Program-made: the position numbers and the translations under genes | DNA from: [Mycobacterium] crassicus | Lineage (GTDB): Bacteria; Actinomycetota; Actinomycetes; Mycobacteriales; Mycobacteriaceae | Direction: 5' to 3' | Assembly (NCBI RefSeq): GCF_020181615.1 | Contig: NZ_CP084029.1 | Coordinates: 325,811 to 389,810 of the forward strand | Length of the DNA: 64,000 nt | Notes under the pieces: generated by a model | Seen by the model: only the letters and a program-made list of their open reading frames with translations | Database searches by the model: none | What the model was told of the DNA's origin: nothing | In this document: piece by piece, positions 52,920 to 63,915 of the stretch | Layout of the letters: every line of letters begins with the position of its first letter | Position numbering within the stretch: position 1 is the stretch's first letter

Positions 52920-53150
52920 GCTGCGTTGATGCGGTCGACGATGGCGCAGGCGGAGCAGGCGGCGTTGGCGGCGCAGGCGTTTCATGTGGGTGAGGCTGCG
53001 GCGGCGTTTCAGGGGTCGCATGCGCGGTTTGTGGCGTTGGCGGCGCGGGTGAATGCGTTGCTGGATATGGCGCAGGTGAATTTGGCGGATGCGGGTTCGA
53101 CGTATGTGGCGGCGGATGCGGCGGCGGCGTCGGGTTACACCGGGGTTTAG
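52857..53150 (+). CDS. esxG: EsxG-like WXG100 protein (upstream copy)
   Basis: A 97-residue ESX-3 substrate, closely similar to M. tuberculosis Esx[20 protein letters not shown] at the start and [16 protein letters not shown] at the end. It forms a heterodimer with EsxH, encoded 11 bases on. The turn motif is FQG rather than WXG, as in EsxG. Codon use is unlike the neighbours: two-fold codons end in T (GAT, CAT, TTT) and leucine is TTG. The nucleotide start is identical to that of the esxG at 63938. Ribosome-binding site AAAGGAG. Confidence 0.96.
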   Translation: MSLLDAHIPQLVASESAFGAKAALMRSTMAQAEQAALAAQAFHVGEAAAAFQGSHARFVALAARVNALLDMAQVNLADAGSTYVAADAAAASGYTGV

Positions 53151-53161
53151 GGAGAAGACTG

Positions 53162-53449
53162 ATGTCGCAGATTATGTATAACTACCCGGCGATGATGGCC
53201 CATGCGGCTGAGATGAACGGGTATGCGGGCACGTTGCAGGCTGTGGGTGCTGATATTGCCAGTGAGCAGGCGGCGTTGTCGGCGGCGTGGCAGGGCGATA
53301 CGGGTATGACGTATCAGGTGTGGCAGGTGCAGTGGAATCAGGCGATGGAGGAGTTGGTTCGGGTGTATCACTCGATGGCTGCCACGCATGAGGCCAACAC
53401 GATGATGATGAACGCTCGCGACACCGCCGAAGCCGCCAAGTGGGGCTAG
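53162..53449 (+). CDS. esxH: EsxH-like WXG100 protein (upstream copy)
   Basis: A 95-residue EsxH (TB10.4) relative. It has the WXG motif ([10 protein letters not shown]) and all four residues known to bind zinc in EsxH: His14, His70, His76 and Glu77. It ends AEAAKWG. It partners EsxG and is exported by ESX-3, with roles in iron and zinc acquisition and interference with host ESCRT in pathogens. GGAGAAG lies upstream. The second esxH of the main locus lies beyond the window. Confidence 0.96.
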   Translation: MSQIMYNYPAMMAHAAEMNGYAGTLQAVGADIASEQAALSAAWQGDTGMTYQVWQVQWNQAMEELVRVYHSMAATHEANTMMMNARDTAEAAKWG

Positions 53450-53514
53450 AAGCACGACTGACCCGTAGCTGCCCACCCACGTCCTTCGATGATTCCACCT
53501 CGCCTACTGCGGCG

Positions 53515-53520
53515 TAGGGT
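53515..53520 (+). promoter_or_regulatory. Leaderless -10 element for the methyltransferase gene
   Basis: TAGGGT seven bases before the ATG at 53528, which supports that start; no ribosome-binding site is present. Confidence 0.4.
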
Positions 53521-53527
53521 CACTGGA

Positions 53528-54436
53528 ATGCCTGAAATGCGCAGTGAAGGTGACAGCTGGGACATCACCACGAGCGTCGGTTTGACCGCGTTGCGGGTGG
53601 CCGCCGCCAGGGCCCTGGAGGCCCGAAAACCCGATCCGTTGGCAGTCGATCCCTATGCCGAGTTGTTCTGCCGGACGGCCGGTGGGGACTGGGAAGCAGT
53701 GGTGCAGGGCAATCTGCCCGAACATCAATTGTTGACCAGTGATTTCGGGGAGCACTTCGTCAACTTCCAGGGTGCGCGCACCCGTTACTTCGACGACTAC
53801 TGCCGCCAAGCCGTCACTGCCGGGGTTCGTCAGGTGGTGATCCTGGCGGCCGGACTGGATTCTCGCGCTTACCGGTTGGACTGGCCGGACGGGACGACGA
53901 TCTTCGAGTTGGACCAGCCCCAGGTGCTGGCATTCAAGAGTTACGTGCTCTCGCAGCGCGGTATCCGGGCGGGCGCGGAACGCCGCGAGGTCGCCGTGGA
54001 CCTGCGCGAGGACTGGCCCGAGGCGCTTCGGGGCAGCGGCTTCGACCCGACGCAGCCTTCGGCGTGGCTCGTCGAGGGCCTGCTGATCTATCTGCCGGCC
54101 GACGCGCAGGACCAGTTGTTCACCGGTATCGACGACCTGGCCGCCCCCGGCAGTCACGTCGCGGTCGAGGACGGCGCCCCGATGTCCGACGAGGACTTCG
54201 AGGCCGCGGTGCAGGCCGAAGTCGCGGCCGATGACGACAGCCGCATCTTCCATCGGTTGGTCTACAACGAGCGCTGCGCTCCGGCCGATTTGTGGTTCGG
54301 CGAACGCGGCTGGACCGCGGTTGCGACGCCGCTGGGCGACTACCTGCAGGAGCTGGGGCGCCCGGTGCCGGGCCCGGACAGCGAGGCGGGACCGATGATC
54401 GCGAGAAACGCGCTGGTCAAAGCGGTGAAAAATTAA
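53528..54436 (+). CDS. SAM-dependent methyltransferase, Rv0281-like (TIGR00027 family)
   Basis: A 302-residue putative S-adenosylmethionine-dependent methyltransferase of the mycobacterial family expanded next to PE/PPE and ESX loci. SAM-binding stretch [20 protein letters not shown]; later [20 protein letters not shown]. The N-terminus [20 protein letters not shown] matches Rv0281. It sits between the two esx cassettes, as Rv0281 sits before eccA3. Substrate unknown. Confidence 0.9.
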   Translation: MPEMRSEGDSWDITTSVGLTALRVAAARALEARKPDPLAVDPYAELFCRTAGGDWEAVVQGNLPEHQLLTSDFGEHFVNFQGARTRYFDDYCRQAVTAGVRQVVILAAGLDSRAYRLDWPDGTTIFELDQPQVLAFKSYVLSQRGIRAGAERREVAVDLREDWPEALRGSGFDPTQPSAWLVEGLLIYLPADAQDQLFTGIDDLAAPGSHVAVEDGAPMSDEDFEAAVQAEVAADDDSRIFHRLVYNERCAPADLWFGERGWTAVATPLGDYLQELGRPVPGPDSEAGPMIARNALVKAVKN

Positions 54437-54488
54437 GACCGGTCGGATATAGCCCGACAAACACCCGTGCGGTAACGTGCGGGATAAC

Positions 54489-54503
54489 CGACAATGATTT
54501 TCA
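54489..54503. promoter_or_regulatory. Zur-like box upstream of eccA3
   Basis: CGACAATGATTTTCA matches the actinobacterial Zur core TGAAAATGATTTTCA at 13 of 15 positions (consensus from memory). ESX-3 is zinc-regulated through Zur in M. tuberculosis. It lies about 190 bases upstream of eccA3, before the IdeR boxes. Confidence 0.65.
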
Positions 54504-54517
54504 ATAAGGAGTCTGGG

Positions 54518-54697
54518 ATGGGTTGGAATGGCGTCGGCGCGTCCGCGTCGCGTCCGGGTGGGTGCGGACCGCGAACGGCGGTGACGCAGGCCACCCGACG
54601 ATCGTCTCCACCGACCTCGACAGTTAGCTTATGCAATGCTAACTTCAGCCGAGTTAGCTTAGGCAACACTAGCCATGAAGGGGCGAGCCACGCATGA
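54518..54697 (+). CDS. Possible 59-aa leader peptide upstream of eccA3
   Basis: A small frame beginning MGWNGVGASASRPGG with a very good ribosome-binding site (AAGGAG, six bases before the ATG) just after the Zur-like box. It runs through both IdeR boxes and its TGA overlaps the eccA3 ATG (ATGA). It would be translated only from a transcript starting at the distal (Zur-side) promoter. Amino-acid content is unremarkable, so it may be chance. Confidence 0.35.
   Translation: MGWNGVGASASRPGGCGPRTAVTQATRRSSPPTSTVSLCNANFSRVSLGNTSHEGASHA
54624..54642. promoter_or_regulatory. IdeR (iron) box 1 upstream of eccA3
   Basis: TTAGCTTATGCAATGCTAA matches the IdeR consensus TTAGGTTAGGCTAACCTAA at 14 of 19 positions, including both TTAG/CTAA ends. 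IdeR with iron represses ESX-3 in mycobacteria. Confidence 0.8.
54654..54672. promoter_or_regulatory. IdeR (iron) box 2 upstream of eccA3
   Basis: TTAGCTTAGGCAACACTAG, 14 of 19 to the IdeR consensus, 30 bases after box 1 (about three helical turns) and 21 bases before the eccA3 ATG. Tandem boxes suggest cooperative binding. Confidence 0.78.
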
Positions 54698-56526
54698 ACA
54701 ACGGTGATGCGGCTCTGCTCACGCAACAGCCCCGGGTGGACGAGGAAACCCTCAGCCGGTTCGCTACCTGCTGCCGTGCCCTGGGCCTCCCGGTCTACCA
54801 GCGGCAACGCCCCGCAGACCTGGCGGCCGCGCGCACCGGTTTCGCTGCGCTGACCCGGGTTGCGCACGAGCAGTGCGACGCCTGGACCGGCCTGGCCGCC
54901 GCCGGCGACCAATCGCCGCGGGTACTGGCCGCGGTATCGCAGACCGCCGCCAATGCCGGTGCGCTGCAGCGCCGCCTGGATCTGCCGGCCAGCGCGCTCG
55001 GCTTCCACTACGACACCGGGCTCTACCTCAAGCTGCGCGCCACCGAAGCCGACGACTTCCACCTGGCCCACGCGGCGCAGCTGGCGATGGCCGGCCGTTG
55101 CGCGGAGGCCAACGAGCTGGTCGCCGAGATCACGCAGCGCCGTCCCAATTGGAACGACGCCCGCTGGTTGGCCATCGTGGTGAACCACCACGCCGGACGC
55201 TGGTCGGACATGGTCAAGCTGCTGACCCCGATCGTCAACGATCCCGACCGCGACGAGCTGTTCACGCATGCCGCCAAGATCGCGCTGGGCATCGCCCTGG
55301 CCCGACTGGGCATGTACGCCCCGGCGCTGTCCTACCTGGAGGAGCCCGACGGCCCGGTCGCCGTCGCCGCCACGGACGGGGCGCTGGTCAAGGGACTGAT
55401 CCTGCGGGCGCAGGGCGACGACGAGACAGCCGAGGAGGTGCTGCAGGACCTCTACGCCGCCAACCCGGAGAACGAGCAGGTCGAGCATGCCCTGTTGGAC
55501 CACAGTTTCGGCATCGTCACGACCACCGCGGCCCGGATCGAGGCGCGGACCGATCCGTGGGACGCCGACACCGAGCCGAGCCCGGAGGACTTCGTCGACC
55601 CGGCCGCCCACGAGCGCAAGGCCGAGCTGCTGGCCGAGGCCGAGCGCGAACTCGGCGAGTTCATCGGCCTGTCCGAAGTCAAGAACCAGGTGCAGCGCCT
55701 CAAGAGCTCGGTGGCTATGGAGGTGGTGCGCAAGCAGCACGGCCTGGCCGTCGGACAACGCACCCACCACCTGGTGTTCGCCGGGCCGCCCGGAACCGGT
55801 AAGACCACCATCGCCCGCGTGGTCGCCAAGATCTACTGCGGCCTGGGGCTTTTGAAGAAAGAGAACATCAAAGAGGTGCACCGTGCCGACCTGATCGGTC
55901 AGCACATCGGTGAGACCGAGGCCAAGACCAACGCGATCATCGACAGCGCGCTGGACGGCGTGCTGTTCCTCGACGAGGCCTACGCGCTGGTCGCCACCGG
56001 CGCCAAGAACGACTTCGGCCTGGTCGCGATCGACACCCTGCTGGCGCGGATGGAGAACGACCGCGACCGGCTGGTGGTGATCGTCGCGGGTTACCGCGCC
56101 GACCTGGACCGGCTGCTGGACACCAACGAAGGTCTGCGCTCGCGCTTCACCCGCAACATCGACTTCCCGTCCTACCAGCCGCCGGAGCTGGTCGAGATCG
56201 CCCACAAGATGGCCGAGCAGCGTGACAGCCGGTTCGAGCAGGCCGCGCTCAGCGAGATGGAGACGCTGTTCGGTCAGCTGGCGGTCGCCTCCAGCCCGGA
56301 CGCCAACGGCGTGGACCGGCGCAGCCTCGACATCGCGGGCAACGGCCGGTTCGTGCGAAACCTCGTCGAACGGTCCGAAGAGGAGCGCGAATTCCGGCTC
56401 GACCATTCCGAACAGTCCGGTACCGGGGTGTTCACCGATGAGGAGCTCATGACCATCACCACCGAAGACGTCCGCAACTCGGTGACGCCGCTGCTGCGTG
56501 GCCTCGGCCTGGAGGAGAAGGCGTGA
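54694..56526 (+). CDS. eccA3: ESX-3 AAA+ ATPase EccA3
   Basis: A 610-residue cytosolic ATPase of the type VII secretion system, matching Rv0282 in order and length. Residues about 1-290 are TPR-like helices. The AAA+ domain has Walker A FAGPPGTGKTTIARVVAK (near 363) and Walker B GVLFLDEAYAL (near 423), with the sensor region VVIVAGYRADLDRLLDTNEG. It is thought to remove chaperones from PE/PPE substrates. The stop overlaps the eccB3 GTG. Confidence 0.97.
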   Translation: MNNGDAALLTQQPRVDEETLSRFATCCRALGLPVYQRQRPADLAAARTGFAALTRVAHEQCDAWTGLAAAGDQSPRVLAAVSQTAANAGALQRRLDLPASALGFHYDTGLYLKLRATEADDFHLAHAAQLAMAGRCAEANELVAEITQRRPNWNDARWLAIVVNHHAGRWSDMVKLLTPIVNDPDRDELFTHAAKIALGIALARLGMYAPALSYLEEPDGPVAVAATDGALVKGLILRAQGDDETAEEVLQDLYAANPENEQVEHALLDHSFGIVTTTAARIEARTDPWDADTEPSPEDFVDPAAHERKAELLAEAERELGEFIGLSEVKNQVQRLKSSVAMEVVRKQHGLAVGQRTHHLVFAGPPGTGKTTIARVVAKIYCGLGLLKKENIKEVHRADLIGQHIGETEAKTNAIIDSALDGVLFLDEAYALVATGAKNDFGLVAIDTLLARMENDRDRLVVIVAGYRADLDRLLDTNEGLRSRFTRNIDFPSYQPPELVEIAHKMAEQRDSRFEQAALSEMETLFGQLAVASSPDANGVDRRSLDIAGNGRFVRNLVERSEEEREFRLDHSEQSGTGVFTDEELMTITTEDVRNSVTPLLRGLGLEEKA

Positions 56527-58145
56527 GCGCCGCCCGCGACGACAGGTCGGACGAAGAGCGGCGGTCGTTCACGTCGCGCACCCCGATCAACGACAACCCC
56601 GACCGGGTCGAGTACCGGCGTGGCTTCGTCACCAAGCACCAGGTCAGCGGCTGGCGGTTCGTCATGCGGCGCATCGCCTCCGGCGTGGCCCTGCACGACA
56701 CCCGGATGCTCGTCGAGCCGTTGCGGGCGCAGGCGCGCGCGGTACTGATGGGCCTGCTGGTGCTGGCGACCGTGGCCGGCGGCTGCTTCGTGTTCACGCT
56801 GATCTGGCCCAACAGCGCGGCCGGCGATGACCCGGTGTTGTCGGACCGGTCCACCTCGGCGCTGTATGTCCGCGTCGGCGACCAGCTGCACCCCGTGCTG
56901 AACCTCACCTCCGCGCGACTGATCGTCGGCCGGCCGGTCAACCCGACCGCGGTGAAAAGCACTGCGCTGGACAAGTTTGCGCGCGGAAATCTGATCGGCA
57001 TTCCCGGCGCACCGGAGCGGATGGTGCAGGCCGGAGCTCGTGATGCGGACTGGACGGTGTGCGACTCGGTGGCCGGGTCGGCTGCCGGAGTGACCGTGAT
57101 CGCCGGTCCGCTGGCCGACGGCGGTTCCAAGGCCGAAGTCCTGGGCGCTCAGCACGCGGTGCTGGCGGACAACGGCGCCGGCACCTGGCTGCTGTGGGAG
57201 GGCAGGCGCAGCCGGATCGATCTGGCCGACCACGCCATCACCGGAGCACTCGGACTCGGCGACCGGGGTTCAGCTCTGCCCCAACCCCGTTCGATCTCAA
57301 CGGGCTTGTTCAACGTGATCCCGGAGGCGCCCGAGCTGACCGCGCCGGTGATCCCCGGTGCCGGCGCCAAGCCGTCGTTCGACCTGCCGGGGGATGCACC
57401 GGTGGGCGCGGTCGTGGCGGCGCACGCCCTGGAGAGCAACGCGGACGGGAGCCTGCGGTACTACGCGGTGCTGCCGGACGGGCTGCAGCCCATCTCCGGG
57501 GTGCTGGCCGCGGTGCTGCGCAACACCGACTCCTACGGACTGGGCCGGCCGCCGCTGCTCGGTGCCGACGACATCGCGCGGTTGCCGGTATCGCGGGCGC
57601 TGGACACCTCCCGGTTCCCCGAGCGGCCGGTCAACGTCGTCGACTCGGTGAGCGATCCGCTCACCTGCGCGCACTGGAGCAAGGCCGCTGGGGCCAGCAC
57701 CAGTTCACTGACCCTGCTGTCCGGCTCGACGCTGCCGCTGCACGACGGCGTTCGCACCCTGGATCTGGTCGGTGCCGGAGTGGGTGGGACGGCGGCCCGG
57801 GTCGCACTGTCCCCGGGCACCGGGTATTTCGCTCAGAGTGTCAGCGCGGATCCGACCGCCAATCCCGCTGCGGGACCGCTGTTCTGGATCTCCGACACCG
57901 GAGTGCGTTACGGCGTCAACACCGAAGCGGGCACCAACGGCGGAGATGGAGACACCGTGGCAGCCCTCGGCCTGACCGAGCCGGCACTGCCCATCCCGTG
58001 GTCGGTGCTGTCACAGTTCGCCCTCGGACCCACGCTGTCGCGTTCTGACGCATTGCTGGCCCACGACGGCCTGGCACCGGATCAGCGGCCCGGCCGCCGT
58101 GCCACCGCCGAGCTGGGCGCCGCACCTAACGGAGAGACCCGATGA
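56523..58145 (+). CDS. eccB3: ESX-3 membrane component EccB3
   Basis: A 540-residue core component of the ESX-3 inner-membrane complex. A short cytoplasmic N-terminus is followed by one transmembrane helix ([20 protein letters not shown], near residue 72-91) and a large periplasmic domain of repeats. The GTG start overlaps the eccA3 stop and its stop overlaps the eccC3 start (ATGA), so all three are coupled. It matches Rv0283 (538 residues). Confidence 0.97.
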   Translation: MSAARDDRSDEERRSFTSRTPINDNPDRVEYRRGFVTKHQVSGWRFVMRRIASGVALHDTRMLVEPLRAQARAVLMGLLVLATVAGGCFVFTLIWPNSAAGDDPVLSDRSTSALYVRVGDQLHPVLNLTSARLIVGRPVNPTAVKSTALDKFARGNLIGIPGAPERMVQAGARDADWTVCDSVAGSAAGVTVIAGPLADGGSKAEVLGAQHAVLADNGAGTWLLWEGRRSRIDLADHAITGALGLGDRGSALPQPRSISTGLFNVIPEAPELTAPVIPGAGAKPSFDLPGDAPVGAVVAAHALESNADGSLRYYAVLPDGLQPISGVLAAVLRNTDSYGLGRPPLLGADDIARLPVSRALDTSRFPERPVNVVDSVSDPLTCAHWSKAAGASTSSLTLLSGSTLPLHDGVRTLDLVGAGVGGTAARVALSPGTGYFAQSVSADPTANPAAGPLFWISDTGVRYGVNTEAGTNGGDGDTVAALGLTEPALPIPWSVLSQFALGPTLSRSDALLAHDGLAPDQRPGRRATAELGAAPNGETR

Positions 58146-61100
58146 GCCGACTGATTTTCGAGGCGCGGCGCCGGCTGCCCGCGCCGCCCACCGACAAGGG
58201 CACCATCACCATCGAGCCGCCACCCGAGTTGCCGCGGGTGATCCCGGCGTCGTTCCTGCAGCGGGCGCTGCCGGTGGTGATCGTGATCCTGATCGTCGGC
58301 ATGGTGATCGCGATGGTCGCCACCGGTATGCGGCTGATCTCCCCGGTGATGCTGTTCTTCCCGTTCGCCCTGTTGGTGGCGGCGGCGGGCATCTACCGCG
58401 GCGGCGACAAGAAGGCCCGCACCGTCGAGGTCGACGCCGAGCGTGCCGACTACCTGCGCTACCTGTCGGTGGTGCGTGACAACATCCGCGGATCGGCCGC
58501 CAAGCAGCGCGCCGCCGCGGAATGGTCGCACCCGGACCCGTCGGATCTGGCCGTGGTTCCCGGCTCGCGACGTCAGTGGGAGCGCGACCCGCACGACGAC
58601 GACTTCCTGGTGGTGCGCACCGGTCGGCATTCGGTTCCGCTGGCCAGCGCCGTGCGGGTCACCGACACCGCCGACGAGATCGACCTGGAGCCGGTGTCGC
58701 ACAGTGCACTGCGCAGCCTGCTCGACACCCAGCGCACGGTTCGCGACGTGCCCGTCGGGGTGGACCTGACGAAGACGTCGCGGGTCACGGTGCTCGCCGA
58801 TGAGGCTGCGGGCTCCGCGGATGTCCTCGGTGCCATGCGCGCCTGGATCGCACAGGCCGTCACCTGGCATGACCCGACCATGCTCGGGGTGGCCTTGGCG
58901 TCGCCGGATCTGGAGACGCCGGCCTGGTCGTGGCTGAAGTGGTTGCCGCACGTGGACATTCCCGGCCAGGTCGACGGTGTCGGCCCGGCCCGCTACCTGG
59001 CGACCAGCGCCGAGGAGCTGTCGCTGCTGCTGGCTCCGGCATTGGCCGAGCGCCCGGCGTTCACCGGCGAGGCGGGCGAGAGCGCGCGGCACCTGCTGGT
59101 GGTCATCGACGACCCGGACTTCGACCTGGCCGCATCGTCGCTGGGCGTGCCGCGCGCCGGGGTCACCGTCGTGCAGCGCGGTGCTGTCGCGCCGAATCGG
59201 GAGCAGTACTCGGACCCCGAGCGGCCCATCCTGCGCATCAGCTCCGGTGGGAACTCCATCGACCGCTGGCAGACCGGCGGCTGGCAGCGTTACGTCGACG
59301 AGGCGGACCTCTTCGGCGCCGACGAAGCCGCCCACCTGGCCCGCCGGCTGTCGCGCTGGGACTCCAACCCGACCCACGCCGGGTTGCGGTCGGCCGGCAC
59401 CCGCGGCGCCACCTTCACCACCCTGCTGGGTATCCCCGACGCCGCCCGCCTCGACGTGCCCGCACTGTGGGCCCCGCGCAACCGCGATGAGGAACTGCGC
59501 GTCCCGATCGGTGTCACCGCGACCGGTGAGCCGCTGATCTTCGACCTCAAGGACGAGGCCGAGGGCGGAATGGGCCCGCACGGCCTGATGATCGGTATGA
59601 CCGGGTCCGGTAAGTCGCAGACCCTGATGGCGATCCTGCTGTCGCTGCTGACGACGCACTCCGCGGACCGGCTCATCGTGATCTACGCCGACTTCAAGGG
59701 TGAGGCCGGCGCCGACATCTTCCGGCACTTCCCGCAGGTCGTCGCGGTCATCTCGAACATGGCCGAGAAGAAGTCGCTGGCCGACCGGTTCGCCGACACC
59801 CTACGAGGTGAGGTGGCCCGGCGTGAGCTGCTGCTGCGCGAGGCCGGCCGACGGGTGCAGGGCAGCGCCTTCAACTCGGTGACCGAGTACGAGGCCGCGA
59901 TCGCCGCCGGCCACGACCTGGCGCCGATCCCAACGCTGTTCATCGTCGCCGACGAGTTCACCCTGATGCTCGCCGACCACCCGGAGTACGCGGAGCTGTT
60001 CGACTACGTGGCCCGCAAGGGACGATCGTTCAGGATCCACATCCTGTTCGCCTCGCAGACCCTCGACGTCGGCAAGATCAAGGACATCGACAAGAACACC
60101 TCCTACCGGATCGGTCTGAAGGTGGCCAGCCCCAGCGTGTCTCGGCAGATCATCGGGGTCGAGGACGCCTACCACATCGAGTCCGGCAAGGAGCACAAGG
60201 GCGAGGGCTTCCTGGTGCCCGCCCCCGGCGCGGCGCCGATCAAGTTCCGCAGCACCTATGTCGACGGCATCTACGACCCGCCGCGGCAGTCCAAATCCGT
60301 GGTGATGCACGCGATTCCCGAGCCCAAGCTGTTCACCGCCGGTGCGGTCGACGCCGGGCCGGAGGCCGCGGTCGTCGTCGAGCACGACGACGAGGCACTG
60401 GGCCCGCCGCGCAAGCTGATCGCGACCATCGGCGACCAGTTGGCGAACTACGGGCCGCAGGCCCCCCACCTGTGGCTGCCCCCGCTGGACGACGCGATTC
60501 CGTTGGGCCAGACCCTGGCCCGGGCCGGGATCGGCGAGCGGCAGCTGCGCTGGCCGCTGGGTGAGATCGACAAGCCGTTCGACATGCGCCGGGACCCGCT
60601 GGTGTTCGACGCCCGCTCGGCCAGTGGCAACATGCTCATCCACGGCGGGCCCAAGTCCGGCAAAACGACTGCGCTGCAGACGTTCATCATGTCGGCGGCC
60701 AACCTGCACTCGCCGCGCGAGGTGACCTTCTACTGCCTGGACTACGGCGGCGGCCAGCTCCGCGCGCTCGAGGACCTGGCGCACGTCGGCAGTGTCGCGT
60801 CCGGGCTGGAACCCGAGCGGATCCGCCGCACGTTCGGCGAACTCGAGCAGCTGTTGACCGCGCGCCAGCAGCGGGAGGCGTTCCGGGACGGCAGCATCGG
60901 CTCGCTCAACGACGGGTACGGCGAGGTCTTCCTGGTCATCGACAACCTGTACGCGTTCAGCCGGGACAACACCGACCAGTTCAACACCCGAAACCCGTTG
61001 CTGGCCAAGGTGACCGAGCTGGTCAACATCGGACTGGCCTACGGCATCCACGTCATCGTCACCACCCCGAGCTGGCTCGAGGTGCCGCTGGCGATGCGGG

Positions 61101-62104
61101 ACGGCCTGGGCCTGCGGCTCGAGCTGAAGCTGCACGATCCGCGGGACAGCAACGTCCGGGTCGCCGGCGCGCTGACCCGGCCGGCCGAGGCCGTACCGGC
61201 CAACCAGCCGGGCCGCGGCCTGACCATGGCCGCCGAGCACTTCCTGATCGCGCAACCGGAGTTGGGCCAGATCGCCGAGATCAACGCCCGCCACCCGGGT
61301 CTGGCCGCACCGCCGGTGCGGCTGCTGCCGACGAACCTGGCGCCGGAGGAGGTCGGGACGCTGTACCCGGGTCCGGAGCGGATCGTGATCGGGCAGCGCG
61401 AAGAGGACCTGGCACCGGTGGAGGTCGACTTCACCGCCAACCCGTTGCTGATGGTGTTGGGGGACAGCAAGTCCGGCAAGACCACCCTGTTGCGGCACAT
61501 CATCCGCACCGTGCGGGAGAACAGCACCGCCGAGCAGGTGGCGTTCACGGTGCTGGATCGCCGACTGCACCTGGTCGACGAACCGCTGTTCGCCGACAAC
61601 GAGTACACCGCCAACGTCGACCGGGTGATCCCGGCGATGCTGGGGCTGTCGGCGCTGATCGGCTCCCGCCGGCCGCCGGCCGGACTGTCGGCCGCCGACC
61701 TCGCCGGGTGGACCTACGAGGGTCACACCCATTACCTGATCATCGACGACGTCGACGCCATCCCGGACTCCCCGGCGCTGAGCGGTCCCTACGCGGGTCA
61801 GCGGCCGTGGACCAACCTGATCGGGCTGCTTTCGCAGGCCGGTGACCTGGGGCTGCGGGTGGTCGTCACCGGACGGGCCACCGGTTCGGCGCACGCGTTG
61901 ATGACCAACCCGTTGCTGCGTCGCCTCAACGACCTGCAGGCGACCACGCTGATGCTGTCGGGCAACCCCGCCGACAGCGGCAAGATCCGCGGCCAGCGGT
62001 TCGGCCGGTTGCCCGCCGGCCGGGCGATGCTGCTCGGAGACAGCGACGAACCCACCTACCTCCAGCTGGTCAATCCGTTGTTCAGCCAGAGTCTGACGCG
62101 CTGA
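58142..62104 (+). CDS. eccC3: ESX-3 FtsK/SpoIIIE-type ATPase EccC3
   Basis: A 1320-residue motor of ESX-3 secretion. Two transmembrane helices lie near residues 40-85. Three FtsK-like ATPase domains follow, with Walker A motifs [10 protein letters not shown] (near 483), [10 protein letters not shown] (near 835) and [11 protein letters not shown] (near 1107). Walker B-like stretches are [22 protein letters not shown] and [10 protein letters not shown]. It binds the signal at the C-terminus of Esx substrates. It matches Rv0284 (1330 residues). Confidence 0.97.
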   Translation: MSRLIFEARRRLPAPPTDKGTITIEPPPELPRVIPASFLQRALPVVIVILIVGMVIAMVATGMRLISPVMLFFPFALLVAAAGIYRGGDKKARTVEVDAERADYLRYLSVVRDNIRGSAAKQRAAAEWSHPDPSDLAVVPGSRRQWERDPHDDDFLVVRTGRHSVPLASAVRVTDTADEIDLEPVSHSALRSLLDTQRTVRDVPVGVDLTKTSRVTVLADEAAGSADVLGAMRAWIAQAVTWHDPTMLGVALASPDLETPAWSWLKWLPHVDIPGQVDGVGPARYLATSAEELSLLLAPALAERPAFTGEAGESARHLLVVIDDPDFDLAASSLGVPRAGVTVVQRGAVAPNREQYSDPERPILRISSGGNSIDRWQTGGWQRYVDEADLFGADEAAHLARRLSRWDSNPTHAGLRSAGTRGATFTTLLGIPDAARLDVPALWAPRNRDEELRVPIGVTATGEPLIFDLKDEAEGGMGPHGLMIGMTGSGKSQTLMAILLSLLTTHSADRLIVIYADFKGEAGADIFRHFPQVVAVISNMAEKKSLADRFADTLRGEVARRELLLREAGRRVQGSAFNSVTEYEAAIAAGHDLAPIPTLFIVADEFTLMLADHPEYAELFDYVARKGRSFRIHILFASQTLDVGKIKDIDKNTSYRIGLKVASPSVSRQIIGVEDAYHIESGKEHKGEGFLVPAPGAAPIKFRSTYVDGIYDPPRQSKSVVMHAIPEPKLFTAGAVDAGPEAAVVVEHDDEALGPPRKLIATIGDQLANYGPQAPHLWLPPLDDAIPLGQTLARAGIGERQLRWPLGEIDKPFDMRRDPLVFDARSASGNMLIHGGPKSGKTTALQTFIMSAANLHSPREVTFYCLDYGGGQLRALEDLAHVGSVASGLEPERIRRTFGELEQLLTARQQREAFRDGSIGSLNDGYGEVFLVIDNLYAFSRDNTDQFNTRNPLLAKVTELVNIGLAYGIHVIVTTPSWLEVPLAMRDGLGLRLELKLHDPRDSNVRVAGALTRPAEAVPANQPGRGLTMAAEHFLIAQPELGQIAEINARHPGLAAPPVRLLPTNLAPEEVGTLYPGPERIVIGQREEDLAPVEVDFTANPLLMVLGDSKSGKTTLLRHIIRTVRENSTAEQVAFTVLDRRLHLVDEPLFADNEYTANVDRVIPAMLGLSALIGSRRPPAGLSAADLAGWTYEGHTHYLIIDDVDAIPDSPALSGPYAGQRPWTNLIGLLSQAGDLGLRVVVTGRATGSAHALMTNPLLRRLNDLQATTLMLSGNPADSGKIRGQRFGRLPAGRAMLLGDSDEPTYLQLVNPLFSQSLTR

Positions 62105-62143
62105 TGCGCATCGAAGTATGAAGCGACAAGGAGGAGAACGCCG

Positions 62144-62455
62144 ATGACACTTCATGTGGTTCCGGAAGGTTTGGCCGCCGCCAGCGCCGCGGTCGAGGCA
62201 TTGACCGCTCGGCTGGCGGCCGCGCAGGCCAGCGCCGCCCCGCTGATCACCGCGGTGGTTCCGCCGGCGGCTGACCCGGTGTCGCTGCAGACCGCCGCCG
62301 GTTTCAGCGCGCAGGGCAGCGAGCACGCGGCGGTGGCCGCCCAGGGCGCCACCGAACTCGGCCGCGCCGGTGTCGGTGTCGGTGAGTCCGGCGTGAGCTA
62401 CGCGGCCGGTGACGCCGCGGCCGCAGCGACGTACCTGGGGGGTGCTGGCGCCTGA
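62144..62455 (+). CDS. PE5: PE5
   Basis: A 103-residue PE protein ([20 protein letters not shown]) in the canonical position after eccC3, corresponding to Rv0285. AAGGAGGAG precedes the ATG. Its stop overlaps the PPE4 start by one base (TGATG). It forms a dimer with PPE4 for export through ESX-3; PE5-PPE4 is linked to siderophore-iron use. Confidence 0.96.
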   Translation: MTLHVVPEGLAAASAAVEALTARLAAAQASAAPLITAVVPPAADPVSLQTAAGFSAQGSEHAAVAAQGATELGRAGVGVGESGVSYAAGDAAAAATYLGGAGA

Positions 62456-63915
62456 TGATTTCCGCCCCGGTCTGGATCGCCTCCCCGCCGGAGGTGCATT
62501 CAGCATTGCTGAGCAGCGGCCCCGGACCGGGTCCGCTGTTGTCAGCTGCCGGGGTGTGGAATGCGCTGAGCGTCGAATACGCCTCGGTGGCCGACGAACT
62601 CACCGCCCTGCTCGGTACGGTGCAGGCCGGCGCGTGGCAGGGCCCCAGCGCCGAGCAGTACCTGGCCGCGCATGTGCCGTACCTGACCTGGCTGGGCAAG
62701 GCCAGCGCGGACAGCGCCGGCGTGGCCGCCCAGCATGAGGTGGCCGCGTCGGCCTACGCCAGCGCGCTGGCGTCCATGCCCACGCTGGCCGAGCTGGCTG
62801 CCAACCACATGACGCACGGGGTGCTGGTCGCCACCAATTTCTTTGGTATCAACACGATCCCGATCGCGCTCAACGAAGCGGACTACGTCCGGATGTGGAT
62901 TCAGGCGGCCAGCACCATGGGCCTCTATCACGCGGTGTCCGGTGCGGCGCTGGCATCGGCGCCGCGCACGGTGGCCGCGCCCCCGGTGGTCAAGGCCGAC
63001 TCGCCGCTGTCCGCGGACGCCACGCCGGGTGGCGGGGATTTCTTCACCCAGCTGTTCAACCAGATCGGCCAGCTGCTGCAGGATCCGGCCGGGGTGATCC
63101 GGGAGATCATGAGCGGCGGTCCCGCTGCCCTGGCGACCTGGTTCCCCCTGCTGTTCTTCGTCGCCTACGAGGCGTTCTTCATCCCGTTCGGCTTCACCTT
63201 CTGGGGCGTGATGCTTTCCGCCCCAGCATTTTTGCCGCTCATCCTCGGGGTGGCGTTGAGTCAGCTGCCCAACCTCGGTGAGCCGGCGGCGGGCGAGGGC
63301 GAGATCTTGCCGACACCGCTGGGCCTGGTCCCGGCGGGTGACCGGCCGATCGCGGCGGTGGCCGGTTTCACCTCCGGCATCGCCGGCCCGGGTTCACCCG
63401 CGGTCCCGACGGCTCCGGCCACGTCGGCGGCGGTGCCCGGCGCACCGGCGGCCGGGGTGATGGGCTTCGGCTACCTGGTGGGCGGTACCGACCCGGGCAC
63501 CGGGCTGGGGCCGACCCTGACCGACGGCAACAAGGCGCAGGCACCGGCCTCGCGGGTGCCTGCGGCGGCAGCCGTGGCGACCTCGTCGGCCCGCGATAAA
63601 GCCCGGGCGCGGCGGCGCCGGCGTGCGGTGTTGCACGACCACGCCGACGAATTCATGGACCTCGATGCCGGTCCCGGTGCCGGACCTGGCGAGGAGCCGT
63701 CGGCGGTGTCCGCCACGACGGGTTCGGATCGTGGTGCCGGGGCGCTCGGATTCACCGGAACGGTGGGCAAGCGCAGCACCGGGACGGCGACGGGGCTGAC
63801 GACCTTGACCGGCGACGGCTTCGGTGGGGGGCCCAGCGTGCCGATGTTGCCTGACACCTGGAGCGAAAACGATCTCGCCGACTCCGCCCTGGAGTCGGAA
63901 TCAGAGCCGAAGTAG
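62455..63915 (+). CDS. PPE4: PPE4
   Basis: A 486-residue PPE-PPW protein, corresponding to Rv0286. PPE domain with [20 protein letters not shown]; a hydrophobic region near residues 222-265; C-terminal GFTGTVGK and PMLPDTW motifs. It is diverged from the PPE at 51046-52638 in the linker (no glycine run) but shares the same domain plan. Its stop codon lies two bases into the 87-base repeat, so esxG follows after 22 bases. Confidence 0.96.
   Translation: MISAPVWIASPPEVHSALLSSGPGPGPLLSAAGVWNALSVEYASVADELTALLGTVQAGAWQGPSAEQYLAAHVPYLTWLGKASADSAGVAAQHEVAASAYASALASMPTLAELAANHMTHGVLVATNFFGINTIPIALNEADYVRMWIQAASTMGLYHAVSGAALASAPRTVAAPPVVKADSPLSADATPGGGDFFTQLFNQIGQLLQDPAGVIREIMSGGPAALATWFPLLFFVAYEAFFIPFGFTFWGVMLSAPAFLPLILGVALSQLPNLGEPAAGEGEILPTPLGLVPAGDRPIAAVAGFTSGIAGPGSPAVPTAPATSAAVPGAPAAGVMGFGYLVGGTDPGTGLGPTLTDGNKAQAPASRVPAAAAVATSSARDKARARRRRRAVLHDHADEFMDLDAGPGAGPGEEPSAVSATTGSDRGAGALGFTGTVGKRSTGTATGLTTLTGDGFGGGPSVPMLPDTWSENDLADSALESESEPK

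Noticed and set aside
52857..53449. esxG/esxH as recently acquired foreign DNA because of the T-ending codons
   Set aside because: The proteins are typical mycobacterial EsxG/EsxH and the locus is syntenic; unusual codon use alone does not show transfer.
54433..56406. A 657-codon minus-strand frame opposite eccA3
   Set aside because: Shadow of eccA3; no start signal and no recognisable domain.
59801..62506. A 901-codon open frame on the minus strand opposite eccC3
   Set aside because: It is the antisense shadow of a G+C-rich gene; its low-complexity Arg/Gly/His/Val product has no domain, while the plus strand encodes a clear EccC3.
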